Shown here: one piece after another, positions 46,580 to 58,650 of the stretch
Numbering within the stretch: the first letter of the stretch is position 1
Layout of the letters: each line of letters starts with the position of its first letter
Source of the DNA: Ceratothoa steindachneri
Lineage: Eukaryota; Arthropoda; Malacostraca; Isopoda; Cymothoidae
NCBI GenBank assembly: GCA_963969495.1
Contig: OZ018337.1
Coordinates: forward strand, 84,604,777 to 84,668,776
DNA: 64,000 nucleotides
Reading direction: 5' to 3'
The notes under the pieces: model-generated
Databases searched by the model: none
Seen by the model: the letters and a program-made list of their open reading frames with translations, nothing else
Told to the model about the DNA's origin: nothing
Translations under genes and position numbers: made by a program

Positions 46580-49484
46580 TTCTTTTCTTCAGTGGAATTT
46601 TTCGCTAAGAACTAAAAAAAATAAAGTCTTAGGAAAGGTAATTTCAAAATAAATTATTTAAATAAAATGATTTGATCATAGATCCTGCAGCATCGCAAAA
46701 AGAAGATGTCGCAAAAGTATTACAATATTGATAAGATCAATTTATTTGAGGTTTGAAAATCAAACTTTAATCTCAGGAAAGAAAGGATAATTTTTACTGA
46801 GGAGCAATGGAGTAATTGTAAATATTAAGGTTATAACTTGATAGTAACAAAAATATAAGATGCTATTGCTAAGCTTACGCGTCAAATTAAATTTTTCCTT
46901 CCTGAGTAAGGTAGAATAAAGTATTCTACCTTTTAAAAAAGTTAAAAACAATGTTAAAAAAATTTATACTAGAAAGGTTGAGATACTCAATTTTCTGCTT
47001 TGTCATAGCCATTCGTCTTTATAGAAGAAGACAAAAATAAAAGTGACAATAATAGTAGGAGCAGAAAGGTATTATTACCCTAAAATAAAGGGGAAGCGCA
47101 AAGGTACATAAAGTAAAATCATATTAATAATTTAGTCGGTATCTTCTTAGTATAAAGCTAGTTAAATAGATTTAACAGAAGAAAAAAGCTTTAAATTAAC
47201 GCTAAGAGTGTATAGTCCCTATAACCTAACAAATGTCATAGGTTTTCTCTATAGTATATTTAAATGATCGCAAAACTTAAATTTTTCATCTCTGTAACAT
47301 TTTTTTACTAATTATACAATCTGTTAAGAAAATTGGACGCACTCTTTTAAGTTTTAAAGGAAATATCTTTCAATTTTCCTTTTGAATTTTCATAAACCAA
47401 GCGAAATATTGTTTCATAATAGATTTTTTCTATTAACTTTGATTCACTAAAAAAGTGACAACATTTGAAAATCTTCTCTTGAAGGATTTTGTTAAACATA
47501 TAAGTTCCTAATAGTAAAGCTATATCCATTCTGAACTTAGGGAAATGAACTATAGTTTCTATAACTTCTTTCACTTGCAGCAAATTATTTATTATTGCCG
47601 GAAAATAACTCAAATTTCGGTACCCAGCCCATTTTGTATGCATCGTTTACATATAGTAAACAAAATCCACCGATAAGCATTTCCTGCTCCAAGCAAGCAG
47701 CTGCCAAAATATAGATGCAGTTATATTATTTGAACTATAATATTAAATTTGCACCCAAGAGCGATTAAAAAACAAATGTAGTTCCAGAACTTTCAGAAAA
47801 TTTTATCGACCAAGTAATTATGTTGAAATAACTTCTCGTTTAATGATATTAATGCCTTTTAGAAACAAGAATATGAGGTATTCATAAAATATTACATTTA
47901 ACCTGAAAAATAAATTAGAAGCACTATTTATTTTTATTGTATTTTCTTCATTTGTTCAATTATGGGGACGCTGTCTACTAATACGTTAATTTGGTTAGAT
48001 AACTGGAAAAGTAATTAACTTTGTTTGTTCACCAAATGCGTTATATTTAATACTTTGGGCATTATGGAATTCTAATTATATGTCTGATTATGAGAAATGG
48101 TCATATAAACAATGTCTTCTACCGTTTTTTTCCTTGTTATTAACCCTGTGTTTCTCATCTCTTTCTTTTATTTATTTAGCTATGTACAAATATATTGATT
48201 AATAATCAATGATTTTCTTGCTACACGGTAATATAAAAATAGAATTAGGCAGGAGGAAAGGATACAAAACTCAAATGGCCTAAAGGCAGGTCTGAGATGT
48301 TTGCATCACAGGGAAGTGTTGTATTATTTTAGTTGAAATATATTCGAGAGTCTTTTACCATTTACTCCTCTCTAATTGTATTCAAGATATTAGAGAATAA
48401 AGAAAAGTTCAAGCTTTTAATAAATGATTTTAGCATGTATAGAAACAAATGGCATAGTAATATTTGTGTGTAAACGAGCTTTAAGTTCTTGGTTTTTAGT
48501 GCAGATTACAGAAAAACTTTGCCTCCAGCGTTGTTCGGGTTTTCTACGCCTTACTTCTTCCAAAGTACCTCACAAGCATCTCGCAAGGCGACAAATCACA
48601 TTTACAGCAACCAACGCTCTTCGGAGTGCAGAGATGAATCCTGCAGAAGATGAGCGGCTTAATGCCACTTACACCGAGACTAAGCAGAGATGAAAAAATT
48701 GGGTATTGTGGCTCTGTTCCAAGATGGTTCCCTAATAACTTTATTTAGAAATTAGATTCATTTGAGTTTAATCATTATAATTATTCCAAAGGTTGTTTTC
48801 GCGAAATTAATTATACATAATGATTATAAACTTGCCAGTACGAAGGAAAGAGGTTAGAAGATATGAAAAAAGAATTAAAACCCTATTTCAGTTTTAAAAT
48901 CTAAGAAATAGAAACATTTATATAATAAATATATATTTGTGTGCCATGTCTTATATTTATAGAATCCGATTTACAATTTAAAGTGAAAATGAAGTTTTCA
49001 ATCAAATGGAAACAAATTTACTTGTCTACATAAATCAAGAAGAGTTATGATTTGAAACAAATCCTTAGGAAATTCCATTTTCTTAACAGTTTACATAATC
49101 CCGCAAAAAAGAAACAAAATTGTTAGAGATTATCTGCTAATTCAAGGAAAAGAAAAAAAGAGGAAAGAGTAGGGAAAGAAACGAAACATCGAAGTCACAA
49201 CCATCCTGAAATAAGGGAAGACAATAAACTGCTGAATTAAGGAAATAGGAAATATTGTGAAAGATGCAAAGTCCAGGTGTCCAAGTTTGGGTTATAATGA
49301 ATAAACATGGCAGAAAAGAGACAAAGAGGTGCCAATTTTGTAAAGAAAGAAGGTTTCGTCACTAAAAGGAAGAAACGAAGAGGAAATTAATGTTAACAAG
49401 ATCTGCTGACCAAAATGTCACGTGCTCTCACCTATTCTGATTTAGGACCTTATAACATTCAAAACTTTCAATAATTCAAGACAA
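46580..49484. other. Unassigned AT-rich sequence
   Basis: A 98-codon frame (47,347-47,643, minus) and an 89-codon frame (48,424-48,693, plus; contains RRQITFTATNALRSAEMNPA) were not recognised. The latter is in a locally less AT-rich patch and could be an exon or element scrap, but nothing proves it. Confidence 0.45.
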
Positions 49485-49740
49485 ACCTTTTGGAAGACCA
49501 TGAAATTTATTGCATTCGAAATAGAATGTAAACCAACATAAGGGTTTCAAATCTCTTGAGAATCGGCCGAATAGTTATGATGTTATGGCCCAAACAAAAT
49601 CATTTATGGGCTAACCTTGAGAGGACCATGCAATTTATACCATTCGAAAGCGAATGTAAAACAAAATAAGGGTTCCGAATATCTTTAGAATCGTCCTATT
49701 AGTTACAATGTTATTACAAAATAAAAAAAACAACGGGGAC
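49485..49740. repeat. Diverged direct repeat, two copies of about 128 bp
   Basis: GACCATGAAATTTATTGC... at 49,496 and GACCATGCAATTTATACC... at 49,624 begin two aligned copies with offset 128 bp. Both then carry a CATTCGAA..GAATGTAAA block, TAAGGGTT, and an AGAATCG...TTA.A.TGTTAT block. A short ACCGAACGACCGACTGACCGAC run follows at about 49,739-49,760. Confidence 0.75.
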
Positions 49741-49764
49741 CGAACGACCGACTGACCGACATAG

Positions 49765-52265
49765 TAAGATGTAGAATCGCCCTCGACTAGACCCGCACGC
49801 GACTAAAAACGACCAGGACCAGAAAGTTAACCGGTTTGTAATAATAAAAATGAATTGACAATTATTTGATCATTTCATGCAAGGATGGTAAACCTTATTA
49901 GAATAACGGAGACCTTTATTGGAGCTATAATTTACCATAAATGAACGATAAGGTCATCTCTTAAGATAAGTTAATGTCTTGAAAAACATAATAAATGCTA
50001 AAAACAGTTAATGGTCATAAAAAGATGGCTTTCGGTCAAAGTGTGACAGTTTATGACAAGGTAAAAATCGTGTCTTTTTTTGGCAAGAAAGTCGCGTTCT
50101 TGTTTCCTCCTGCAGCCGATTTATACTAATTTTCATATTAAATGACTAGTTCGCGTCTTTATCCTCGTCCTTTGCTGCTCCCACTACAATCAATGAGTTA
50201 TATTATATATGTTCAATATAAAATGGTTTTGATTTTTCGTTAACACGATACTGAAAGATTTTTTTGATCCCGCTAAGGATTAATGTCTAACCATTTTAAT
50301 CAATTCTCTTTTAATTAAAATTATTTCAGATGTACAAATTTGTAGCAAATTTTTGAGTGAAATGAAAATAATTTTTAGAAACAATCTGCTAATATAGTCT
50401 TTTCTAACTATCAATTTGGTCTAGGTAGGAAGAATAGAGTGCCATTTAGGCCGGAACAATTCGAACAATTTAGGAAGCTTCCCTTCCAGAGATTTTGGCT
50501 AAGCTGGCTCTCGCACTCCTCAAGATGAGACCCCTCAGATTGATGACCAATGCTGAACATGACCTTCCCCTCACGTGATTTTATTTTAAAATTAATTACG
50601 GTCAAAGGATTGAATGATCCACTCAAGAATTAAAATATTCCTTTTTAACAACTATTCTTGAATCATGGTCTGTGAGGTTATATCTTCCTCTATGTTGAAA
50701 TCGAAAAGGTGTGTAATCAGTCAGCAATGTTGACCCTTATTCAATCCATCTACAGACCGTTTTAAAACAGCTCACACACCTATATTACCAGTAATACTTT
50801 GGCTCCATACTCGGTTAAGTTAAACTAGTTAATACAAATTAACTCCCTCGTAAATTTAAAAAAGTAATGGGAAATTAATTTGGTGTAACTGAAAGATTAA
50901 AATTATGCTTGTTAGAAGAGGTTGCTTCGGTTACCGATGAGTATAGTCAAAGGATCGTAGTTGTTGTTATACTAAAGCATTACTTGTGGCTAAAGAGACT
51001 GATGAGAGGAAGGAAGCTTTTATTTGAAACGTCAAATCTACGGCCTTAAATGGACAAATGCAGATTTCCCTCGCCCTTCTAAGTGGTCGCTTTCCCGAAG
51101 CAATAGTCATCAGTTGGTCTTGCCTGATATTGAGTTTTAAAGATGAGTACAACTATACCTCATCTATCCCTCAAAATGTCATCTCAGTAGTTAGTATTTG
51201 TGTAATGCATTCATTGTTTTCTGCCAGACCTACTACTTGATCTCCTTCAAGATGTCATTTGTCCCGAAGTTTTTAAGCGGTAGGTATAGCAATGATGAGG
51301 CTACCTTCACACTTCATCGTAACACCTGTGGTATACTCCTTATCCATGCTAAGCAAGTGGTTGTATCCAATAGATCAATCTAACAGCAAACAAAACTTTA
51401 TCAAATGTTAATTTTACCTTTTGTTGGGCAAACAAAGTAAAAGGCATCGTTCTCAAGCACTCGTTATTTGGCAAAATAAATAAAAAATATTGACTAATAG
51501 TTTACATATATTATTGAAGCTATTTAGTTTAGAGACCTTATGCAGTTGGCCTATTACATGGCGATATTTACAAGAAATGAATTAATGGTGCCTTAGTCTG
51601 TCTTCATAAGATCAATTAATAATTAAATGAATTATTTCGTCGTTCGACTCTCGACGTGTTCCAATGTTAAAAATTTTTTACCTCAATGCAAATGAGGTAT
51701 TACAAGCGCTCAAAATAGAGAGTGATTCATAAAAAATGTACTAATTACTAAATTTGGTATTCTTTTTACTCTTTACTCACAAATCTTCTAAGAGACGACT
51801 ATAAGATTCGTGGAACTCTTTCTCATTTTTTTTATTTGCGTATCCACAAATTGAGGCCTTTCGACCATATATCGGGGTCTCTTAAAGTTTCTCGTGGCTA
51901 GTGTTTCCACGAAATGTTTCGTGTGTAAAAGTTTTATGTGTAGCAGAAGAGAAACAAGATTATGTTGATTAACCAGGTGAAATTTAAATTTAAAGAGGAA
52001 TTCCTTCTCATTTTTTAGGATGTCAGCGTTGTTTCTGATATCAGAGGAGAGAATTACTTTAAGATATTTCATTGAGATTATACCCGAACACCATGAGAGT
52101 GGACTTATCTTCCTTAATATTGCAGACCTTATTCTCGAAATACAGCATCGGTATACTTTTTAGTGATTTCCTGGCCTATGAAGAAAAAACAAGCATGACA
52201 ATATTATTATCATATTTCTGGGAAGAGCTTGAGTGTTCCAATGATTCTAAGAGTGATCCCGTCGG
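49765..52265. other. Unassigned sequence
   Basis: Frames at 50,411-50,626 and 50,967-51,152 (minus) and at 51,058-51,383 (plus) overlap each other on opposite strands and show no known motif. A gene here is possible but unsupported. Confidence 0.45.
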
Positions 52266-52269
52266 GAGT

Positions 52270-52656
52270 TTAAACTCCTGGCAGGGTTACCAAAGGCGGT
52301 AAGGTCGTGGATGAGGTTCCCGATTGAAAGCGACCAACAGCAAGACCATAAATGCGAACCAAGCAGACATGTTCCATATAAGATTCCCATGTCTGGCTCC
52401 GGCGCAGGAGAGCATCACCCAGCAGGCAGGCGCAAGTAAGGCTGGCCTTGATAGAGCATGAACCCGGCAGACCGATGCAAGCAGCCTCGCTGAAAATGCA
52501 ATACTCAATATTTTGAGCCACAGTGGATGGGTTACTGACACAGACATCAACCGAGGAGACCGGATATCTTACAACGAAACTCATGCTCGGACACGAGCTG
52601 GAACCGACGCCAATCAGGACAAGTAAGAGAAAAATATTTATTATTATTTTACTCAT
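52270..52656 (-). CDS. Small secreted cysteine-rich protein, candidate host gene
   Basis: The complete 128-codon minus-strand frame begins with a textbook signal peptide: MSK, then a hydrophobic core (IIINIFLLLVLIGVG), then small residues SSS before the first cysteine, with likely cleavage around residues 19-21. The predicted mature part has eight cysteines, at residues 22, 39, 53, 60, 67, 75, 77 and 98, an even number compatible with four disulphides and including a CxC pair. The frame is markedly richer in G and C than its flanks, with G/C-biased third positions, unlike the AT-driven chance frames nearby. I do not recognise the cysteine spacing as a named family, so no function is assigned. 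The frame may be a whole intronless gene; alternatively a GT at about 52,284-52,285 (minus, CCTTTG|GTAACC) could be a splice donor, making the last residues intronic. No clear TATA box or AATAAA was seen at the expected places. Of everything in the window this is the frame most likely to be a host gene. Confidence 0.55.
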   Translation of the reverse strand: MSKIIINIFLLLVLIGVGSSSCPSMSFVVRYPVSSVDVCVSNPSTVAQNIEYCIFSEAACIGLPGSCSIKASLTCACLLGDALLRRSQTWESYMEHVCLVRIYGLAVGRFQSGTSSTTLPPLVTLPGV

Positions 52657-52659
52657 CCA

Positions 52660-54735
52660 AATAATCTGTTCTTAAATTACAGTCTTAGTATTTATTGTGT
52701 AGATAAAGTGCAATTGTAGTAAATTTATCTATATCATGACAACCAAAGGGAGACATTTTAACTTCAATTTAAATGTTATGTTATTTTTCCTTCCACCGCG
52801 TACAAATCTTTATTTAATCAGTTTTAACTTATAAAAAATCCAATCACGTATGTTTATGTTTTATGTGCGGGGTAGGAATGAGGGCTTGATTTTGACATGA
52901 GGGAATTTGCATATATTGCAACACTAAGTAGAATTTATGTGCGAGAATTTGTCAAAGTAATTTCTATAGAACCAGTTTACATCCATCTACCACCAAGCCT
53001 TGTAGTCATCAACTAATTTAATCGGAATTGCTTCTATTACCTCAGTCATTCTTATGATTATTATCACCATCGAATCAATGAAATCAAGCTACACTTGCTA
53101 TTTTTTACAATGAAATTCTTGATGTTTTCCATGATAGAGCAAGATTGTCGATCAATGAGCTGGTATAAAATAGCCATTTCAAAATAATCCTGTAAGAGTA
53201 GCTACAATATGTGAAATGTTGTTTAAGATTGACTATAATTATCAATTGTTTCATAAGTTTGTCTTTGATGGAAGATATGTCATAATTACCACAATTTATT
53301 TTGTATACCTCATTGTATGTTGTTTTGGCGAGGTGGTTTTTGTTTGAGAGTTAATGAATCCTGGAAAGCTAAAATATGATAGCCACATGAACAATTTATT
53401 ATTATTGTTACTTTGAACCTTTTAAATTTGAATAATATTTAATTGCAATATAATTCCATATTAAATCGATGGTTACTAATTAGGGAGATGTACCTGAGGA
53501 GAATTTTTTCCTTGCGTTTGTAAACAAGTCTTTCCTCGACTTATATAAAATTAATTAGGAAAATAGGCTACGAAAATCCTAGAAAATATTTTGTTAATCA
53601 ATTATTATTGGTCATAAATCCGATATGGTCGAAACAAAAATGAATATATCCGATTAAAATATGGGTTACTATTATACCGAAAATTTAAATGAATTTAGAG
53701 TACAATTTCGGTGTGCCATTTGACATTTGGTTTAATGGTAGAATCTAATATCATTCTGGCATAAAGAATTATAATTTAGAATAACTCATTCAAAGAAATT
53801 GAATATTTCTAGTTAAAGTTTTAAGGAAGAAAACCAAAGATCGAACTGGTTTCTCATTTTCAAAAAAGTCCCAAGAATGTTATGTGCTGGTTGTGTGGAT
53901 AATGGCTCATTGACCTCAACCGACAACCCTTTGACCGTGGAAGCAGATGAAATGTTTCGCATATAAGAGGCAAAATATTTAGCTAGAAACAATAGCTCAA
54001 AGTTTCTACTCAAAACAAAAATGTAGGAAATTTTGCCGAGAATTCCGCATCTTGCAATGAAAAGTTTACCCTAAGATGGGAAAAGCTTTCCTTTGTTTTC
54101 AAATGCCTGTTACGATCGCTATTTGACGGCAAGTATAATCCTTTCACAGGTCTAAAAGTAAGTAGAAATATCGATATCAGGGTCTAAGGATAGTATTGTT
54201 TAAAGACTAATAATTTGCCCACTTGACAAACAAATACACTGAAACCTAAAGATTTAGTTTTTGCTTAGCGATGCTTTTGCGCAAAATGCCCAAGATATTC
54301 CTCAAACTCGTATTGATCAACACCTATTACATCTCATCGCTTATATAGTCCGTTTCCTCCACCTTAATTGGCTAAATTGTTAACCTTCTCCTCATCCTGA
54401 TTCTTTAGTAAATTGTGGAAGCCATTTTATAAAATGTACATAATTTATCGACAAGATCAAAAACTTGATCAAATATCAATCAAAGAAGCCGGTATCAACC
54501 ATATTTTTTTTCAAGGGCTGTATTGCCGTTGGGGCAAAAATAGATTTTATTTATCTTAACCAGGGATCCATTTAACTCTGTAGTTTGCATTTTTGGCTTG
54601 GTCATAGAAGTACATTCGCATTTCCTGCTTAACATAAATGCAGATGAAATCTGTTACGCATTTGTTTCCGGAATATGGTAGCGAACCTTGTGATCTTCCG
54701 GGAAAGGATTTAAGTGAATATGAATACCCAAAATC
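52660..54735. other. Unassigned AT-rich sequence
   Basis: This includes the 5' flank of the secreted-protein candidate. A weak TATAGATAAAT-like motif lies on the minus strand near 52,725. Nothing else could be supported. Confidence 0.5.
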
Positions 54736-54737
54736 TT

Positions 54738-56100
54738 TTACGAAGAGAATTCGTTTAGGATCGCCTCATCTACCTTCTCTTCTGAAGCTGAGTGGGAGTC
54801 AGTAATCTTTTTCTTATCATGGGTGCCAGACTTAAAAGCGTATAGGTAGAGATGTAATGCAGTTGATTCTGGATTTTCTCGATAATCCTCAAGATATCCT
54901 AATTTCATTACTGAAGCCCCAGGAAACCTCGTCCCCCCAGCAACGTGGTCAGTATAATTAATCACTCTGATACATAGTGTAACCAATTTCCAACCTAATT
55001 GCGACAATTTTTTCCAGTATTCCAGTCTATGGTAAACGTTTTTTTCTCGTTTATCCTATTGCAAGCACGAATTTTGATGAAGTTTTCAACAACAATGGCG
55101 TGCATGCGTCATTTTCTCCACCACAAACTGGATCATCGACAAGAATAAGGGGCATGACTGATGGAAACTCCCTCCCAACTGAGTGGGCGCCTTAAATCCT
55201 GAACCAAGTCAGTCTCAACATAGATGAAATTTTCAACCCTGGATGACCTCTGGATTAGGAAAACTGACACGAAACCTAATCCCTTGGCGGAACTATACCA
55301 ACCCATGAGCAATGATTACACAAAACAAAAAGGGTAGGAAAAGATAACTATGGCATCTCTCTCCAGAGGAAGGGGGAAGTTGCGCAATGAAAATGGGTTG
55401 TTAGATTGTCATTTGGCAAATAGCATGGCCCTAGGTAAACAGTTCTACTTTGAGCCGCCACCGACTGGAGGAAGAGAGAAAAATGCAAGGATCCGCCTTT
55501 CCAAACTAAAAAGAACAATAGAATGACAAACGTGAGTGGAGCCTCAAAGATTTCTGGGCCCCTCATTGGGATGTTGCTACTCATCCGAGCCCGCTGGCTG
55601 CCGGCTAATTTTAGTCACTCGTGCGATTGAGAGAACAAAGTTGTCCGACGCATACATGCTGCGTCAGAAGGAGAGCTTAGTTTGGTTTCTTGAGCACGAA
55701 CTAAGCGTGTCTAGTTCATCGGTCTAGGCCATTCTGTTTAACTTAGCCAATCCTGCTTGGAGTGACAAATCGACTGATTATTGGGGAATCAATTGCACAA
55801 CCTACTACTCTGGACACAGAAGGACAAGCTCAGTACGCCATCTAAGCAAACTTGATTTTACATCTTGGACGGTCTTAAACTCCAATACCCAAAATATGGA
55901 TAAAAGGGAGCATGGTACGATCCGTCAAAATTCAAAAGCTTAGGCTAGTACCGAACAAGTTGATCTTACACTGCCTGGTATATCCCTTATTACAGGGAAT
56001 TACTCAAAAGCTAGCAGAAAAGTTGTGACTCTTGGTTGACAAAATGGGTAAGAATGAGAGATGTGGTTCTATAGACCCAAACCGACGCTTTTGAATAGGT
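54738..56100. other. Less AT-rich patch with unassigned frames
   Basis: The minus strand carries an 89-codon frame (54,738-55,007; contains QLGWKLVTLCIRVINY) and a 78-codon frame (55,348-55,584). The plus strand has a 63-codon frame (55,536-55,727) overlapping the latter. Base composition is closer to coding than the flanks, and a decayed retroelement continuing the possible gag remnant at 56.1-56.4 kb is one explanation. No conserved motif was readable. Confidence 0.4.
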
Positions 56101-56103
56101 TAC

Positions 56104-56437
56104 CTAGTCACTGTGACTTGGTGTCTGCTTTCTGTCAAGTCTAGCACGTGAAGGCATTTGTGTCATTAGCTCGGTTGTGTTTTTTGCCATTTTACAAGTA
56201 AATTCAATCAAAGTGTCAAAATTGTCAAAGTATTTTGACACACAGCTATATTTGACTGGGTCTCCTGCAAAAAGCAACTGTGCCCGGTTCTTTAATATTG
56301 ATTCTGGGAGGAGGTTCCTTCTTGAGAATTGCAGGCGGTTTAGGGCCACCTAGATGCAGATGAGGTGTCGTTTTCGTGCCTTTTCTCTTTAGATCTTTTC
56401 CTTCATATGAAAGGGTTGAGCGTGTCATTACTTTCAA
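56104..56437 (-). pseudogene. Possible gag remnant of a BEL/Pao-like retroelement
   Basis: Two minus-strand frames overlap here. One gives a basic, proline-rich segment (HLHLGGPKPPAILKKEPPPR). The other gives FAGDPVKYSCVSKYFDNFDT followed by LIEFTCKMAKNTTEL. Gag-like proteins of BEL/Pao elements have a block approximating 'F.GdplkY..F..sFd..ie', and the second segment resembles it in order and spacing. The frames must be joined by a shift within the AFCRRPSQI / LLFAGDPVKY overlap. No protease, polymerase or LTR was found around it, so this is a weak call resting on one short block. Confidence 0.3.
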
Positions 56438-56781
56438 GCCACCAGAGTAAAAGGCTTTTACGAAGACTCCCCTAGAGTAATAGATGTAGGAGGATGGATG
56501 CTGAATTTTACTTTCTGATTTCCATTTATAAAAGCCGCTTTCTTATGTATTTCATTATCATTGCTACCGTTTGATTATTGTTACTATTAGATTTCGTTGT
56601 TTTCTTATTTTATTTTAAATTAGGCTTAGATTTTGTCTTTCCATGGATATGGTCTTGTAGGGCGCTGCAAAATAAGTAGGGTGAAATATTGCGCCACAAT
56701 GTCTTCAGATAGCGGCCTATAGTTACCATTTAATAGCCTCGCACTCTATTTTAGTTTCACTTGGCAGGAAAAGTCGTTACC

Positions 56782-57130
56782 TTATCTTAATGAATAGTTT
56801 TTTAAAAAAAGATGCTGTACAAAGGAGTAGATGACTTTAGGATCTTCTAGGTGTAAGGATCCTGTCGTTAACATGGGGATTTTCATCACAAAATGTAGCA
56901 TAAATAAATGTGCGACATACCGAATTTCATCATAGATTTCATACCAAAGCGGCGTCCCAAATTCGATCTGTATGAATGGGGTCTTTAATGGCAAGTCCAC
57001 TTCCTATTTTCCATAGATCATGATAGGATTTTTACAATCAGAATTCTCCTGTAATTTGTAACACCTCTCAGATTTTCCAAGGATAAAACTCTTCTATGGC
57101 ATCATACTGATAATATTAGTGACTCCTTCA
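56782..57130 (-). other. Unassigned minus-strand frames
   Basis: A 72-codon frame (56,782-57,000) reads PFIQIEFGTPLWYEIYDEIR, and shifted frames upstream continue a plausible protein (AIKDPIHTDRIWDAAL). This looks like a decayed coding sequence on the minus strand, but I do not recognise it. Confidence 0.35.
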
Positions 57131-57229
57131 GACAATTAAATTCCGACATGCTTCAGTAAAACTTCCTCCAGCGTTTTTTATGTTGGAAAATCAAAGATTT
57201 CATAATTTTATTCATCTTTTTGCCTGTAG

Positions 57230-57600
57230 AAATAAATAAATTAATCAATATTTATTCTTTGTTCCATACTTTTTTTCACCTTTGTTTCGACGTAAAGAAA
57301 CAAATGAATCCGTTATCTTTTGTTGTTCCATGCTTTTATTCACCCTTGTTTTTTGCAAAAGAAATAAATTAATCCATAATCTTTCTTTGTCCCATGGGTT
57401 CCTAGCAAAAAAAACTAATTAATCCAAAATCTTTCTTTGTCTCATGCGTTCCTGGCGAAGGAAACAAATAAATCTATTATCTTTCTTTGCACCGTGTATT
57501 CCTGGCGAAGGAAACAAATAAATTCACAATCTTTCTTTGTCTCATGCGTTCCTGGTGAAATAAACAAATAAACACAAAATCTCCTTTTTGTTTCATAGAT
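57230..57600. repeat. Minisatellite with 65-bp and 50-bp unit lengths
   Basis: The motif 'CTTTCTTTGtctCATGcgTTCCTggcgAAgGAAACAAATAAAt' recurs. CTTTCTTTG starts at 57,381, 57,431, 57,481 and 57,531, with a degenerate copy at 57,581: exactly 50 bp apart. Two earlier copies near 57,252 and 57,317 are about 65 bp apart because of an extra TTATTCACC(C/T)TTG-type segment. About seven units in all. Confidence 0.85.
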
Positions 57601-57959
57601 TAAATCAAATTTGTTATCCCGATAACTTTAATAAAGAGATTTTAAATAAAGTATTTCTTAGCCTTTCCATCACTTAACTTCTCTAATGTTTGAGTTTGTT
57701 AGTTAATAATGAAGTGGAAAGCCTTATTTATTTATATCAAAATCGGAACATTGTAAAAGATTTACTTCTTTACTCAAAGAATACTCTTCTGAAGGTTATA
57801 CTTAGGTTTATACTATCCAAATTAGAAAAAAGAATAAAGAAGGTGAAAAAAATGATTTACGCTTCTGAAATCAGCCCTATGTCATACGTCATTATATGAA
57901 AATGCCAATAATCACATGATAATTTAGAACTAAGCAAAATTTTCGTATCATTTCGATGA

Positions 57960-58418
57960 TTAAATAAAGATCAGAGGTGCAAATCTCTGTAACTGAATAT
58001 CTTTCTCATTTTTAGTCATGCAAATGGTAATGTCCCTTTATTTTAGTTATTTGAGTGATAATGTTTTTTATCATAAAAATGAGAGTTAGATTGCTATGAT
58101 TTTTCAAGTAATTGAGTAGGCGACGAGAGTGATCCGACATTGTTTTTGCATACTGTCAGTGTGCATTGGCTTTTCCACGAATGATAAGCACTTTTCCTCC
58201 TCGTCTTTGACGGCACTGGACGGCATTTTATTCACAGCCAAACGGCAGATAACTTGAGGTACACCTGAACGAGCTTGATCTTTTAGGTCTTTTCCTTTCT
58301 TGATCCTATCCGCAACTCTGTGAACGTTCATCCGGTTGACGTTAAGCCGCTCGGCGATGTTTGACAGGATAAGGACCGCGTGCAGGAGAAAAGAGATTTG
58401 GACTCTTTTTATTTCCAT
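57960..58418 (-). pseudogene. mariner-type transposase, N-terminal half, decayed
   Basis: From residue MEIKRVQ (58,418, minus) the frame reads IAERLNVNRMNVHRVADRIK, then KGKDLKDQARSGVPQVI. This is the N-terminal paired-like helix-turn-helix of mariner/Tc1 proteins followed by the basic 'lkdrpRSGrPqvi' linker. After the first domain the shifted frame gives VVKDEGGKVLI, then RRLLNYLKNHSNLTLIF and a degraded 'DKK' where mariner proteins have 'rllN.LK...n.iiifSDEKtF'. The catalytic SDE is damaged. Several frameshifts and stops are present. The relic reads toward lower coordinates and lies about 150 bp from the (TA)n tract at 58,567; mariner elements insert at TA. The terminal repeats were not identified. 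Confidence 0.75.
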
Positions 58419-58564
58419 TTCGACACAACTGCACACAATGGTAAAGAGGTATTGATGACAGATGCAGGAAAAGTAGTATGTTAATTTATTTGTCGGACAT
58501 TTTCTATCACACACGTAAAACCTTTGAAAGATTTAAAAACCGATTGTCGCAGAAGTTTTGTAAA

Positions 58565-58566
<2 letters not shown>

Positions 58567-58645
<79 letters not shown>

Positions 58646-58650
58646 TATAT
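58567..58650. repeat. (TA)n microsatellite
   Basis: About 84 bp of alternating TA with one TAC interruption near 58,640. Confidence 0.95.
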
